The notes under the pieces are model-generated. The model was not told where the DNA came from. It was given only the letters and a program-made list of their open reading frames with translations, and did not search any database. From Anabaenopsis elenkinii CCIBt3563 (GTDB taxonomy: Bacteria > Cyanobacteriota > Cyanobacteriia > Cyanobacteriales > Nostocaceae), in contig NZ_CP063311.1 of the NCBI RefSeq assembly GCF_015245355.1, positions 2,819,141-2,883,140 of the forward strand: a DNA stretch of 64,000 bases, read 5' to 3'. Position numbers and translations under genes: made by a program. Position 1 is the first letter of the stretch. Each line of letters begins with the position of its first letter. Shown here piece by piece: positions 1-9,486 of the stretch.

Positions 1-2624
1 CCGGTGCGGGTGGGGCTGGCGGGGTTGCTGATATCGATGATTTGCAATCCTTGACCCCCATCAGCGACATAGGCGTAATTCCCCACTACTTGTACACCCA
101 AAGCAGAGCCAGAGGTATCGTAACCACCGGTGCGGGTGGGGCTGGCGGGGTTGCTGATATCGATGATTTGCAATCCTGAAATCCGATCAGCGACATAGGC
201 GTAGTTCCCCACTACTTGTACATCCCTAGCCGAGTCAGGGGTCTTGTAAAATCCGGTGCGGGTGGGGCTGGCGGGGTTGCTGATGTCGATAATTTGCAAT
301 CCTTGACCCCCATCAGCGACATAGGCGTAGTTCCCCACTACTTGTACAGCCAAAGCCTCGCCAGAGGTATCGTAAACGCCAGTGTGGGTGGGGTTAGCCG
401 GGTTGCTGATGTCGATAATTTGCAATCCTGTACTGTGATAAGCGACATAAGCATAATTCCCCACTACTTGTACACCAAAAGCAGCGCCAGGGGTATAGTA
501 ACCGCCGGTGCGGGTGGGGTTAGCCGGGTTGCTGATGTCAATAATTTGCAATCCTGCACTCCCACCAGCGACATAGACGTAGTTCCCCAATATTTGTACA
601 CCCAAAGCAGAGCCAGAGGTATCGTAATTCCCTACAAAGGTTACTTCCAACTGGTTTAAGATGTAGGCACTCACATTTGTAATAGTGGAAGTATTCCCCG
701 CCGCGTCTGTAGCAGTAATTCCCAGAGTAAAACTGTTAGGTGCGGTTTCAAAGTCATTCGCTGCGGCGGCTACTCCTGCTACTGTCAGGGTAATTACCCC
801 GCTGTTGTTAATGCTGAAGAATCCATCTGGATTACCACTGACAATATTGTAACCTGTAACAGCTACGTTATCAGTAGCAGCCACGGTTCCGACTTGGTAA
901 CCTGCGACTTGGTTTTCTGTGTAGCTGAAGGTTTGTCCAGTGGCGATAACTGGGGCGGTGTTATCTGTATCATCATTTTGAATCGTCCCCGTAGCAGTAG
1001 CCGTGGCAATAGTGGCGTTATTGGGGTTAGATAGGGTAACGGTAAAGGTTTCATCCTGCTCAAATACCGTATCACCACTGACATTAACTGTAATTAATTG
1101 AGATGTTACCCCTGCTGCAAAGGTGACTATACCTGATGGGAAGGTTCCACCTACAAAGTCGGCGGCGTTGGCCGGGTTGGCTCCTGTACCTGTAACTGTC
1201 CAGTTAGCACTACTTGTACCTGTGGTGTCTCCAGTACGGGTGACTGTGAAGGTGAAGGGGGTAGTACCTGAGTTAGCCTCTGATTGTACTATATTGGTGG
1301 GGGCGACTATTCTTATGAATGGTTGATCAGTTGGGACTTGAGTAAACTCACTCACATCGATGATTTGCAATCCTGCTTCTCTACCAGCGACATAGGCATA
1401 GCTCCCCACTATTTGTACACCTTGAGCTTGTCCAGGCGTATCGTAAACACCGGCGCGGGTGGGGTTAGCAGGGTTGCTGATATCGATTATTTGCAATCCT
1501 GAACCACCATCAGCGACATAGGCGTAGTTCCCCACTACTTGTACACTTATAGCAAAGCCAGAGGTATCGTAACCGCCGGTGCGGGTGGGGTTAGTGGGGT
1601 TGCTGATATCAATAATTTGCAATCCTGAACCACCATCAGCGACATAGGCGTAGTTCCCCATTACCTGTACACCCCAAGCAGAGCCAGAGGTATCGTAAAC
1701 ACCGGTGCGGGTGGGGTTAGCCGGGTTGCTGATATCTATTATTTGCAATCCGGTATTCCAAGCAGCGACATAGGCGTAGTTCCCCACTACTTGTACACCC
1801 ATAGCAGAGCCTCTATTCTCATTAGAGGTATTGTAACCGCCGGTGCGGGTGGGTTTAGCCGGGTCACTGATATCTATGATTTGCAATCCTGCATCCCCAT
1901 CAGCGACATAGGCGTAGTTCCCCACTACTTGTACACCCAAAGCAGAGCCAGAGGTATCGTAAACACCGGTGCGAGTAGGGTTAGCGGGGTTGCTGATATC
2001 GATGATTTGCAATCCTGCATCCCCATCAGCGACATAGGCGTAATTCCCCACTATTTCTACATCCGAAGCACTACCAGTAGTCCTGTAAACACCAGTACGG
2101 GTGGGGTTAGCGGGGTTACTAATATCTATTATTTGCAATCCGCCCCAATCAAAAGAATTAGCCAAATAAGCGTAGTTCCCCACTACTTGTATCCTACGAG
2201 TCCAGTGAGAGGTATTGTAATTAATGAAGGGAGAAACATTGAGGGTGATATTGCCTGTTTCACTACCATAACCATCCACTGCTATGTAATAGGTAGTTCC
2301 GGGAGTGATGTTGAAACTTACGCGGCTTTGTTTACTATTATCTTCCCCTAAGTCATCATTCTGTGCTACTAATGTCAAACCATCCACAGTATCACCGGTG
2401 AATACAGATAACACCGTATCAAAATCACTGCCAATGGTATCTATAATAACTCTGTTGGCAGTAGCTGGAGCGGTCCAACGCCACCAAGCAGAGTTAATCA
2501 CTCCCTGCTGGGCTGGTTCCCCTACTTCCCCGGTAAACCCGATGTTATTACCGGTGGTGATATTTCTGTTAATGATGATGGCATCGGCAAAGTTGTCATT
2601 GGAAGTAATAGGCACAATAGACAT
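1..2624 (-). CDS. LVIVD-repeat / Calx-beta surface protein (C-terminus outside the window)
   Basis: The minus strand is open from an ATG at 2624 to the window edge, about 874 codons with no stop. Residues 1-135 resemble a bacterial pre-peptidase C-terminal (PPC) domain. About seven LVIVD repeats of roughly 42 residues follow, each with the core GLQIIDISNPANPTRTG. Next come a Calx-beta domain (about 435-550, ending GTIQNDD), a cadherin-like domain (about 555-650) and at least five more LVIVD repeats. There is no Sec signal peptide, which is common for type I secreted cyanobacterial proteins. LVIVD repeats are predicted beta-propeller blades of bacterial surface proteins; an adhesive or extracellular role is inferred. 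The plus-strand open frames here are shadows of the repeats. Confidence 0.88.
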   Translation of the reverse strand, partial: MSIVPITSNDNFADAIIINRNITTGNNIGFTGEVGEPAQQGVINSAWWRWTAPATANRVIIDTIGSDFDTVLSVFTGDTVDGLTLVAQNDDLGEDNSKQSRVSFNITPGTTYYIAVDGYGSETGNITLNVSPFINYNTSHWTRRIQVVGNYAYLANSFDWGGLQIIDISNPANPTRTGVYRTTGSASDVEIVGNYAYVADGDAGLQIIDISNPANPTRTGVYDTSGSALGVQVVGNYAYVADGDAGLQIIDISDPAKPTRTGGYNTSNENRGSAMGVQVVGNYAYVAAWNTGLQIIDISNPANPTRTGVYDTSGSAWGVQVMGNYAYVADGGSGLQIIDISNPTNPTRTGGYDTSGFAISVQVVGNYAYVADGGSGLQIIDISNPANPTRAGVYDTPGQAQGVQIVGSYAYVAGREAGLQIIDVSEFTQVPTDQPFIRIVAPTNIVQSEANSGTTPFTFTVTRTGDTTGTSSANWTVTGTGANPANAADFVGGTFPSGIVTFAAGVTSQLITVNVSGDTVFEQDETFTVTLSNPNNATIATATATGTIQNDDTDNTAPVIATGQTFSYTENQVAGYQVGTVAATDNVAVTGYNIVSGNPDGFFSINNSGVITLTVAGVAAAANDFETAPNSFTLGITATDAAGNTSTITNVSAYILNQLEVTFVGNYDTSGSALGVQILGNYVYVAGGSAGLQIIDISNPANPTRTGGYYTPGAAFGVQVVGNYAYVAYHSTGLQIIDISNPANPTHTGVYDTSGEALAVQVVGNYAYVADGGQGLQIIDISNPASPTRTGFYKTPDSARDVQVVGNYAYVADRISGLQIIDISNPASPTRTGGYDTSGSALGVQVVGNYAYVADGGQGLQIIDISNPASPTRT

Positions 2625-3000
2625 AGATTTAAGGTGTTATAAGTACTCGATAAAATAAAGAATATCTGGAGTATAAAAATTCAGATATTCACTAGGCTTA
2701 ATTAAACTTTATATTACAACAAATACCAGAATTAATTTAACTTTAAAATACTTTTAATACTAATACCTCAGTGATACTATGGATGTAGTTTTGTCATCTA
2801 TCTAAAGATAGATATTTGAGAAGATAAACCATATATCCAATCAAAAAACCCTCGCCGTTACTTGTATTATTATGAGAATTAACACTTACGCATTAGCCAG
2901 GGAATAAATTCCCTGTCTAATAGCTAAAGTCCACTAAAAGTGGACTAGCGGATTAACTAGAATATTCTAGTTAATGGCTATTAACTGTATTCTGTGCGGA
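2625..3000. other. AT-rich intergenic region with a dispersed hairpin repeat
   Basis: I see no gene. The first part is AT-rich and is the presumed promoter region of the minus-strand LVIVD gene. From about 2890 the sequence consists of paired inverted words (CCAGGGAATAAATTCCCTG, AGTCCACTTTTAGTGGACT-type and TTAACTAGAATATTCTAGTTAA), the same dispersed hairpin family seen near 9.2, 17.5, 24.9, 26.5 and 27.6 kb. Confidence 0.6.
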
Positions 3001-3470
3001 TTAACACCTAGTCGGATTCATCCGACTTGAGCTATTAGACAGGGGTTTCTAACCCCTGGCTCCCGGTGGTCTAAACTGCTGCGGTTTCAAGGGCGATCGC
3101 ACTAGCTTGTCAACCGTCAACCGTCAACGGTTCGACTCCGCTCACCGACCACCGTCAACAGTTAACACCTAGTCGGATTCATCCGACTTAAGCTATCAGA
3201 CAGGGGTTTATAACCCCTGGCTCCCGGTGGTCGTAGCTTTGAAACCCTGACCCGTCAACCGTCAACCGTCAACGGTTCGACTCCGCTCACCGACCACCGT
3301 CAACAGTTAACACCCAGTCGGATTTATCCGACTTAAGCTATCAGACAGGGGTTTCTAACCCCTGGCTCCCGGTACTCATAGCTTTGAAACCCTGACCCGT
3401 CAACGGTTCGACTCCGCTCACCGACCACCGTCAACGGTTCGACTCCGCTCACCGACCACCGTCAACACCC
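3001..3470. repeat. Composite tandem repeat, three units of about 145-160 bp
   Basis: Three head-to-tail units (about 3001-3160, 3161-3306, 3307-3470) each hold, in order: a GTCGGAT(T/A)ATCCGAC-type hairpin, a CAGGGGTTT..AACCCCTGG hairpin, one or more GTCAACC heptamers, and the word GGTTCGACTCCGCTCACCG. The last unit has this word twice and runs into the 3' end of the P-type ATPase gene, where it encodes the last residues. Confidence 0.8.
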
Positions 3471-5610
3471 CTCGGGGTGGGTCTTGGTGCATAAGGGGAC
3501 GCAACCCATTTAATCCAGCTAAAATTGCTGAACCATTATGAATCAGGGTCGCTGCTAAGGGATGCAACCCTAGGGTAATAGTTAGTCCTAAAGCTGCTAA
3601 ATTGGGGAATACTACTAAACCAATATTTTGTTTAATTACCGCTGCGGTTTCACGGGCGATCGCAATTGCTTCTATAAAACTAGTCAGATTATCATCCATC
3701 AGTACCACATCGGCGGTTTCTCTAGCTACTTCAGAACCTCCACTAAAGGAAATCGCTACATCTGCATAGGCTAAAGCAATAGAATCATTTAAACCGTCAC
3801 CGGTGAAAGCCACAGTTTTACCTGATGCGTGGATTTTCTGGATAATCTCGGCTTTTTGTTCTGGGAAGGCTTCAGCATGAACTAGGGAGGGGGAAATATC
3901 AGCTTCTTGAGCTACAGCCATAGCCCTTTGTTGATTATCCCCTGTAAGTAAATGTATTTCCATACCATATTCAGTGTGCAGTTTCTCAATTACCCGCGCA
4001 CTTTCTGGACGCAGGGGGTCTGTATAGGCGATAATTCCTTGAAACTGTTGATTAACCGCCACATACAAACAAGAGTCATGGGCAGAAATATGGTAGTTTA
4101 AATGGTGAGGAGAAATACCACACTGACGTAAAAAGCGATCGCTCCCTACAATAACCTGTTCACCGTCAATCAGACATAGCACACCTAAACCAATTTCATA
4201 GACAAATTCTTGTCGTGGTAAAATTTCTACACCTTGTTTTTGAGCGTATGTCACTAAGGCCTTAGCCACCGGGTGGGTAATATGTTGTTCCGCAGATGCA
4301 GCTAATGTTAACAGACGGTGGGGAGATATACCTTGAGCTACGGTTTCCACCGCCACAACTTCCACATCACCTTTAGTTAAAGTACCGGTTTTATCAAATA
4401 CTAAAGTATCGACTTGGGCTAATTTTTCTAAAGCACCACCACTGCGAATCAAGACACCATGTCTGGTAGCGTGGTGTAGAGCTGCTAAGAAGGTTGTAGG
4501 GAGAGCTACGCGAATCCCGGTGACAAAATCTAGGGTGATGATGGATGCAGCTTTGGCTGGGTTACGAGTAATAATTAAGACTACTGCCGCCAAAATCAAG
4601 GCTGGTAATACGGCTCTTTCGGCAATGGTAGCCGCATAATTACCCATGCGTGTATCATGAACAGGGGCTTTTTTAACTAACTCGATACTCGCCCCAGCAC
4701 GGGTAGCAGCGCCCACCCGTTGGGTTTGGATGTAGATTTGTCCTTCCCGTACTAGGGTAGAGGCATAAACTGCTTGTCCCACTTGACGTAAAATGGGCAT
4801 GGATTCACCGGTTAATCTTTGTTGGTCGATAATGGCTTCCCCCTGTAGGATTTTGCCATCGACAGGGATTTGTTCCCCAGGATATACTATCACCGTGTCT
4901 TGGGGTTGTACCTGGGTGGTTAACAGGCGTTGTATTTCCCCATTTGGTTGTTTTACCCAGGCGTAATTTCCTAGGGAATTTAATAAGTCAGCGGCACGAT
5001 TTTCTGTAACTCTGGCTGTGCGATCGCGCATGATATCGCCAATTTGATGGAGGATAATCAGTAAGGCTGGTGTTAACAGATTACCTTGGAGAGAAGTTAG
5101 GGCGATCGCCATTAAATCTAGGCAATCTATATTTAGTTTTCCTTCTTGGCTAATACTCGTATAAGCCCGTTGAGTAATAGGTAAAGCTGCCAGTGCTAAT
5201 ATAGCGAAAATTAACACACTGGGAATGGGTAAGCCTAGCCGCAACACTGCCAAAATACTGGCTAATATCGGTAATTGCAGCGGATAATCGGCTTTTTTGG
5301 GGATATTTTTACTCTGATAGTTCTTGGCTTTGTGCAGTAAATTTACTATATATTCTGGTATTATAACATCAGGAGGATGAGAGACTTGATATTGAATGGC
5401 TACGGAACTGCACCAGGGATTAACACGTACTGCTAAAATCCGACTATCAGATTCTAGTAACTCTTGCACACAGACTAAATCTAGGTTAGTGCGCAATCTG
5501 ACTCTGCCGGGAATTTGATGTACTATATAATAGTCAACGACCGTAGTATAGTTAGATTTGTCACCCCCTAGCTGACTGGTAAAGGTAGATGTAATATTGG
5601 TGGTAATCAT
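3418..5610 (-). CDS. P1B-like P-type ATPase without a CPC metal site
   Basis: A 730-residue membrane ATPase. It has an N-terminal degenerate HMA-like domain (HQIPGRVRLR, about 31-40), membrane segments around 110-190, the TGES actuator loop (about 267-270), DKTGTLTKG with the phosphorylated Asp near 406, the P1B-type HP motif (HITHPVAKAL) and TGDGLND at the hinge. The membrane motif that normally reads CPC, SPC or similar is GIRVALPTT (about 365-373) with no cysteine, so the ion cannot be named. Its ATG overlaps the pfkA stop by 4 nt (ATGA), implying translational coupling. The C-terminus ([13 protein letters not shown]) is encoded by the adjacent repeat, so the original end has been replaced or extended. 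Confidence 0.88.
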   Translation of the reverse strand: MITTNITSTFTSQLGGDKSNYTTVVDYYIVHQIPGRVRLRTNLDLVCVQELLESDSRILAVRVNPWCSSVAIQYQVSHPPDVIIPEYIVNLLHKAKNYQSKNIPKKADYPLQLPILASILAVLRLGLPIPSVLIFAILALAALPITQRAYTSISQEGKLNIDCLDLMAIALTSLQGNLLTPALLIILHQIGDIMRDRTARVTENRAADLLNSLGNYAWVKQPNGEIQRLLTTQVQPQDTVIVYPGEQIPVDGKILQGEAIIDQQRLTGESMPILRQVGQAVYASTLVREGQIYIQTQRVGAATRAGASIELVKKAPVHDTRMGNYAATIAERAVLPALILAAVVLIITRNPAKAASIITLDFVTGIRVALPTTFLAALHHATRHGVLIRSGGALEKLAQVDTLVFDKTGTLTKGDVEVVAVETVAQGISPHRLLTLAASAEQHITHPVAKALVTYAQKQGVEILPRQEFVYEIGLGVLCLIDGEQVIVGSDRFLRQCGISPHHLNYHISAHDSCLYVAVNQQFQGIIAYTDPLRPESARVIEKLHTEYGMEIHLLTGDNQQRAMAVAQEADISPSLVHAEAFPEQKAEIIQKIHASGKTVAFTGDGLNDSIALAYADVAISFSGGSEVARETADVVLMDDNLTSFIEAIAIARETAAVIKQNIGLVVFPNLAALGLTITLGLHPLAATLIHNGSAILAGLNGLRPLMHQDPPRGVLTVVGERSRTVDGGR

Positions 5611-6695
5611 GGGTGATAGCCAATGTAAGTACCGAGCGATCGCGCTGTTTCCACTAAAAAGTTATCAGGATCTACTAAACAAGGACTCTTAGCCAAAACT
5701 GCTTCCAAGGGAACAGCAACAACTTGACCATTTTGCCAAGCTACCATCTGGCCAGTTTCTCCATTAGCTAATAAATCTACCGCAGCTTTACCGAAAGCCG
5801 TAGCTATCAAACGGTCTAAAGCCGAAGGAATACCACCGCGTTGAATATGTCCTAAGACAGATACCCGAATATCAAGATCGTGGGTGAGGGCGCGAATCTC
5901 ATTAGCGATATATTGACCCCGACCACAGGATGGGCGTTGTCCTTCCAGCGGTGCTGCGCTATCACAGGATGTATAAATAGATGAATCTGTAGCCAATTGA
6001 ATACCTTCAGCCACAACTATAATAGCGAATCTGCGCCCCCTGCGGCGTAGCTGTTCTAAATGCTCACACACCCCCCGAATAGAATAGGGAATCTCAGGAA
6101 TTAAAATCACATCCGCACCCCCCGCAATACCGGATTGTAGGGCTAAGTGTCCCGCATTGCGCCCCATCACTTCTACAATCATCACCCGGTCATGACTACA
6201 AGCGGTAAAGGTCAAACGATTGAGCGCATCTACAACAGTATTTACAGCTGTATCAAACCCGACGACTCTTTGGGTCTGTCCCACATCATTATCAATGGTT
6301 TTAGGAATACCAACAAACTGCCAATTTCCTTGACTTTGGAGTTGATGGAGAATTGCCAAGCTACCATCTCCACCAATGCCAATTAAAGCATCTAATCCTA
6401 AAGCGTAGTATCCAGCAATAATCTCTTCTACATGGGCTAGAGTATCACCTTTGTTGATGCTACCCAAAATTGTCCCGCCCATATTCAGCAAAGGGTCAAT
6501 ACCCCGCAGGTCTAGACCATGGATACTCAATGGGGTAGCTTCATGGTCTAGAAGCCCTCTGGTAGCATAGGGGATACCCACGACTTCCCAGTTATATGTC
6601 AGGGTGGCGTGATGCACTACTGCTCGAATTACTGCATTTAGTCCGGGACAGTCACCACCACTGGTGAGGATACCAAGTCTTTTTTTGATGGTCAT
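5607..6695 (-). CDS. pfkA: 6-phosphofructokinase
   Basis: About 362 residues, phosphorylating fructose-6-phosphate in glycolysis. The N-terminal GILTSGGDCPGLNAVIR loop, GGDGS (about 108-112), PKTIDND (about 131-137) and VMGRNAGHLAL are all present. Gly in GGDGS fits ATP as donor, while Lys in PKTIDND is the residue usual in PPi-dependent enzymes and in some ATP-dependent group A enzymes; donor use is probably ATP but not certain. The start is ATG 6695; an in-frame GTG lies one codon upstream. It is the first gene of a two-gene operon with the P-type ATPase and is divergent from the hox operon. Confidence 0.93.
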   Translation of the reverse strand: MTIKKRLGILTSGGDCPGLNAVIRAVVHHATLTYNWEVVGIPYATRGLLDHEATPLSIHGLDLRGIDPLLNMGGTILGSINKGDTLAHVEEIIAGYYALGLDALIGIGGDGSLAILHQLQSQGNWQFVGIPKTIDNDVGQTQRVVGFDTAVNTVVDALNRLTFTACSHDRVMIVEVMGRNAGHLALQSGIAGGADVILIPEIPYSIRGVCEHLEQLRRRGRRFAIIVVAEGIQLATDSSIYTSCDSAAPLEGQRPSCGRGQYIANEIRALTHDLDIRVSVLGHIQRGGIPSALDRLIATAFGKAAVDLLANGETGQMVAWQNGQVVAVPLEAVLAKSPCLVDPDNFLVETARSLGTYIGYHP

Positions 6696-6735
6696 CACAC
6701 ATTAGGGCTAGAACATGGGGATACTATTTTCCGTC

Positions 6736-6826
6736 GTCAACCGTCAACCGTCAACCGTCAACCGTCAACCGTCAACAGTCAACCGTCAACAGTCAACAGT
6801 CAACAGTCAACAGTCAACAGTCAACA
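6736..6826. repeat. Heptamer STRR array, 13 units, in the pfkA-hoxE intergenic region
   Basis: Exactly 13 heptamers in direct tandem: five GTCAACC, one GTCAACA, one GTCAACC and six GTCAACA. It fills much of the only space (6699-6957) that can hold the divergent promoters of pfkA and the hox operon. Downstream to hoxE the sequence is AT-rich with a T-run (about 6883-6891); I cannot place a confident promoter box. Confidence 0.95.
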
Positions 6827-6957
6827 GTATAAATTAAGTTTACATGGTCAATCTGACAAGTGCCGATTAACTTTCCTTGCAATTTTTTTTATTGTGCCTT
6901 GATTACCCTGATTGATTGTTACACTGGAGTCATCGCCGCCAAGAGGCCAGAGCAATT

Positions 6958-7506
6958 ATGAATTCAACATCTGCTGTTAAAACTAACAACACAGCAATGA
7001 TTAGCTCTTATCAGTCCGTAACCAGTAATCAAGGGGATAAGCGATTTAAAATTCTGTCGGCACATATTAAACGCTATCAGTATCAACAGGATGCTCTAAT
7101 TGAGATCCTCCATAAGGCACAGGAAGTTTTTGGTTATTTAGAAAACGAAGTCTTAATTTATATCGCCCACGCCCTGAAATTACCACCAAGTCGGGTTTAC
7201 GGGGTCGCCACCTTTTATCATCTATTTTCCCTTGCACCTAGCGGCGTCCATACCTGTGTAGTTTGCACTGGTACTGCTTGTTATGTCAAAGGCGCTCAGG
7301 CTATCCTCACAAATTTAGAAGAGTCCATACATCTTCGCCCCGGTGAAACATCTACAGATGGTCAAGTTTCACTGCAAACCGCCAGATGTCTAGGTGCTTG
7401 TGGAATCGCCCCCGCTGTAGTGTTTGATAAGACGGTGATAGGGTATCAAACCCCTGAGTTAGTTCTGGATCACATCAAAGGATGGTTACAAGATGGATCT
7501 AACTGA
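6958..7506 (+). CDS. hoxE: Bidirectional [NiFe]-hydrogenase diaphorase subunit HoxE
   Basis: About 182 residues, NuoE-like thioredoxin-fold subunit that carries a [2Fe-2S] cluster and links the diaphorase to electron carriers. The four ligand cysteines are seen in [10 protein letters not shown] and [12 protein letters not shown] chose ATG 6958 (MNSTSAVK), which gives a length close to the family; a TTG at 6916 would add 14 residues without a family-like sequence. It is the first gene of hoxEFUYH and overlaps hoxF by 14 nt. Confidence 0.95.
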   Translation: MNSTSAVKTNNTAMISSYQSVTSNQGDKRFKILSAHIKRYQYQQDALIEILHKAQEVFGYLENEVLIYIAHALKLPPSRVYGVATFYHLFSLAPSGVHTCVVCTGTACYVKGAQAILTNLEESIHLRPGETSTDGQVSLQTARCLGACGIAPAVVFDKTVIGYQTPELVLDHIKGWLQDGSN

Positions 7507-9076
7507 ATTAATAGCGATCGCCCACAAGGAAAAAACAGCAAGCAAACCCGTAGAAATCCGCTGTTGTGTAGCTGCGGGTTGTCTGTCTGCTAATTCACAA
7601 ACTGTCAAACAGCGTTTACAAGAAGTAATCACAGCAGAGAATTTAACAGAAACAGTGGAGGTGCGTGGAGTTGGCTGTATGCGCTTGTGCTGTCAAGGGC
7701 CATTAGTCCAGGTAGATGACCACACCCTGTACCAACAAGTCACCCCCGATGATGCACCCGCAATTATTGCTGCACTCCAAGGAGGAGAAACCACAGTTAC
7801 AAAAGGTGATTTAAATCACCCATTTTTTACATCCCAAATGCCCATTGTTCTGGAAAATAGCGGTAAGGTTGACCCAGAACGTATTCAATCTTATATCGCC
7901 GCAGCAGGTTATCAAGCTCTGCACCATGTCCTGCGGGAAATGACCCCCAAGGAGGTAGTAGATACTGTCACCGCTAGTGGTTTACGGGGACGGGGAGGCG
8001 CTGGTTACCCCACCGGGGTGAAGTGGGGAACGGTGGCTAAATCCCCAGGAGAACGAAAGTATGTCATCTGTAACGCCGATGAAGGTGACCCCGGAGCGTT
8101 TATGGATCGCAGTGTCCTGGAAAGTGACCCCCACCGGGTACTAGAAGGGATGGCGATCGCAGGCTATGCTGTAGGAGCCAACCAAGGTTATATTTACATC
8201 CGGGCTGAATATCCCATAGCTATTCATCGCCTACAAACTGCCATCCGTCAAGCACAACGTTTAGGTTTACTAGGTAGTCAAATTTTTGACTCTAGTTTTG
8301 ATTTTAAAATTGATATTCGCATCGGCGCGGGAGCTTATGTCTGTGGTGAAGAAACAGCTCTCATGGCTTCCATTGAAGGTAAACGGGGAACTCCCCACCC
8401 CCGCCCTCCCTATCCAGCGGAATCAGGTTTATGGGGTTACCCCACTTTAATTAATAATGTAGAAACCTACGCCAATATTACACCAATTATCCGTAATGGT
8501 GCTCAATGGTTTGCCAGCATCGGTACTGCAAAAAGTAAAGGTACAAAGGTATTCGCCCTAGCGGGGAAAATCCGTAACACAGGTTTAATAGAAGTACCCA
8601 TGGGAACCACCATCAGCCAGATTGTGGAAGTCATGGGGGGTGGTGTACCAGATGGGGGTGTGGTTAAAGCTGTACAAACCGGTGGACCCTCTGGGGGATG
8701 TATTCCTGCATCGGCTTTTGATACCCCTGTAGATTATGAATCCCTGACTGAGCTAGGTTCAATCATGGGTTCCGGGGGGATGATTGTCATGGATGAAACC
8801 ACCAACATGGTAGATGTGGCCCGTTACTTTATGGAATTCTGTATGGATGAGTCCTGTGGGAAGTGCATTCCCTGTCGGGTGGGAACGGTACAACTGTATC
8901 AGTTATTAACCGCCATCAGTGAAGGTAAAGCTACCCAGACAGACTTAGAACTACTAGAGGAATTATGCGACATGGTGAAACATACCAGCTTGTGCGGTCT
9001 GGGACAGTCTGCGCCTAATCCAGTATTTAGCACCTTGCGTTATTTCCGTCATGAGTATTTGGAATTGCTTAAGTAG
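7493..9076 (+). CDS. hoxF: Bidirectional hydrogenase diaphorase subunit HoxF
   Basis: 527 residues, the NuoF-like catalytic diaphorase subunit exchanging electrons with NAD(P)H. The N-terminal [2Fe-2S] domain has CCVAAGC and [23 protein letters not shown] is the nucleotide/FMN loop, [19 protein letters not shown] the flavin-site segment, and [11 protein letters not shown] with a later Cys holds the [4Fe-4S] cluster. The stop codon TAG (9074-9076) forms the first three bases of the downstream tandem repeat, so the C-terminus may have been reset by the repeat. Confidence 0.96.
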   Translation: MDLTELIAIAHKEKTASKPVEIRCCVAAGCLSANSQTVKQRLQEVITAENLTETVEVRGVGCMRLCCQGPLVQVDDHTLYQQVTPDDAPAIIAALQGGETTVTKGDLNHPFFTSQMPIVLENSGKVDPERIQSYIAAAGYQALHHVLREMTPKEVVDTVTASGLRGRGGAGYPTGVKWGTVAKSPGERKYVICNADEGDPGAFMDRSVLESDPHRVLEGMAIAGYAVGANQGYIYIRAEYPIAIHRLQTAIRQAQRLGLLGSQIFDSSFDFKIDIRIGAGAYVCGEETALMASIEGKRGTPHPRPPYPAESGLWGYPTLINNVETYANITPIIRNGAQWFASIGTAKSKGTKVFALAGKIRNTGLIEVPMGTTISQIVEVMGGGVPDGGVVKAVQTGGPSGGCIPASAFDTPVDYESLTELGSIMGSGGMIVMDETTNMVDVARYFMEFCMDESCGKCIPCRVGTVQLYQLLTAISEGKATQTDLELLEELCDMVKHTSLCGLGQSAPNPVFSTLRYFRHEYLELLK

Positions 9077-9173
9077 GTCGGGTAGAGTCCGCGAAACCCG
9101 AAGTTAGTAGGTCGGGTAGAGTCCGCGAAACCCGACTTAGTAGGTGGGGTAGAGTCCGCGAAACCCCAATAGG
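9074..9173 (+). repeat. Tandem repeat, three units of about 33 bp, starting at the hoxF stop
   Basis: Three direct units, each starting TAGGT(C/G)GGGTAGAGTCCG and followed by CGAAACCC. Each unit contains the inverted pair GGGT/ACCC and can form a small hairpin. Units are contiguous with no spacer, so this is not a CRISPR array. The first TAG is the hoxF stop. Confidence 0.85.
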
Positions 9174-9486
9174 GAGCGCAGGGGAAATCAGTATTGAGCA
9201 GCTGGGTAATAAATTACCCGTCTGATAGCGAAAGTCCACTAAAAGTGGACTGTTAGGTTACATAGGATACCCTAAGCAATGGTTGTCAATGGAATTTATG
9301 ATGTTATATGTAACACTCAGTCCGATTCATCCGACTTGGACTTTTAGACGGGGGATTATAACCCCCGGCTCCCGATTTTCTTAGCCCCTGGCGATCGCAT
9401 GACCATAGGCGATCGCGAAACGCTGCTGCAAGCAGATCCCCCTTCCGTCAACCGTCAACAGTCAACCGTCAACCCTTAATAATACC
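9174..9486. repeat. hoxF-hoxU intergenic region with dispersed hairpins and STRR
   Basis: No gene is seen. It holds the dispersed hairpin family (GGGTAATAAATTACCC, AGTCCACTAAAAGTGGACT, GTCCGATTCATCCGAC, CGGGGGATTATAACCCCCG), HIP1 octamers, and four GTCAACC/A heptamers at 9447-9474, directly upstream of hoxU. The 410-bp gap is large for an operon whose first two genes overlap. Confidence 0.75.

Noticed and set aside
216..2658. Several plus-strand open frames with repeated PHYLYTQS-like peptides
   Set aside because: They are antisense readings of the minus-strand LVIVD repeats, which form one long frame with recognised domains.
3125..3160. tRNA-like 3' end (GGTTCGACTCC ... ACCGACCACC)
   Set aside because: The T-arm-like word is part of a dispersed repeat; there is no acceptor, D or anticodon arm upstream in any copy, so no tRNA gene is present.
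6916..6957. Longer hoxE from TTG
   Set aside because: The added residues are not family-like and the ATG at 6958 gives a normal length.
9074..9173. CRISPR-like direct repeats
   Set aside because: The three units are contiguous with no spacers, and no cas gene is in the window.
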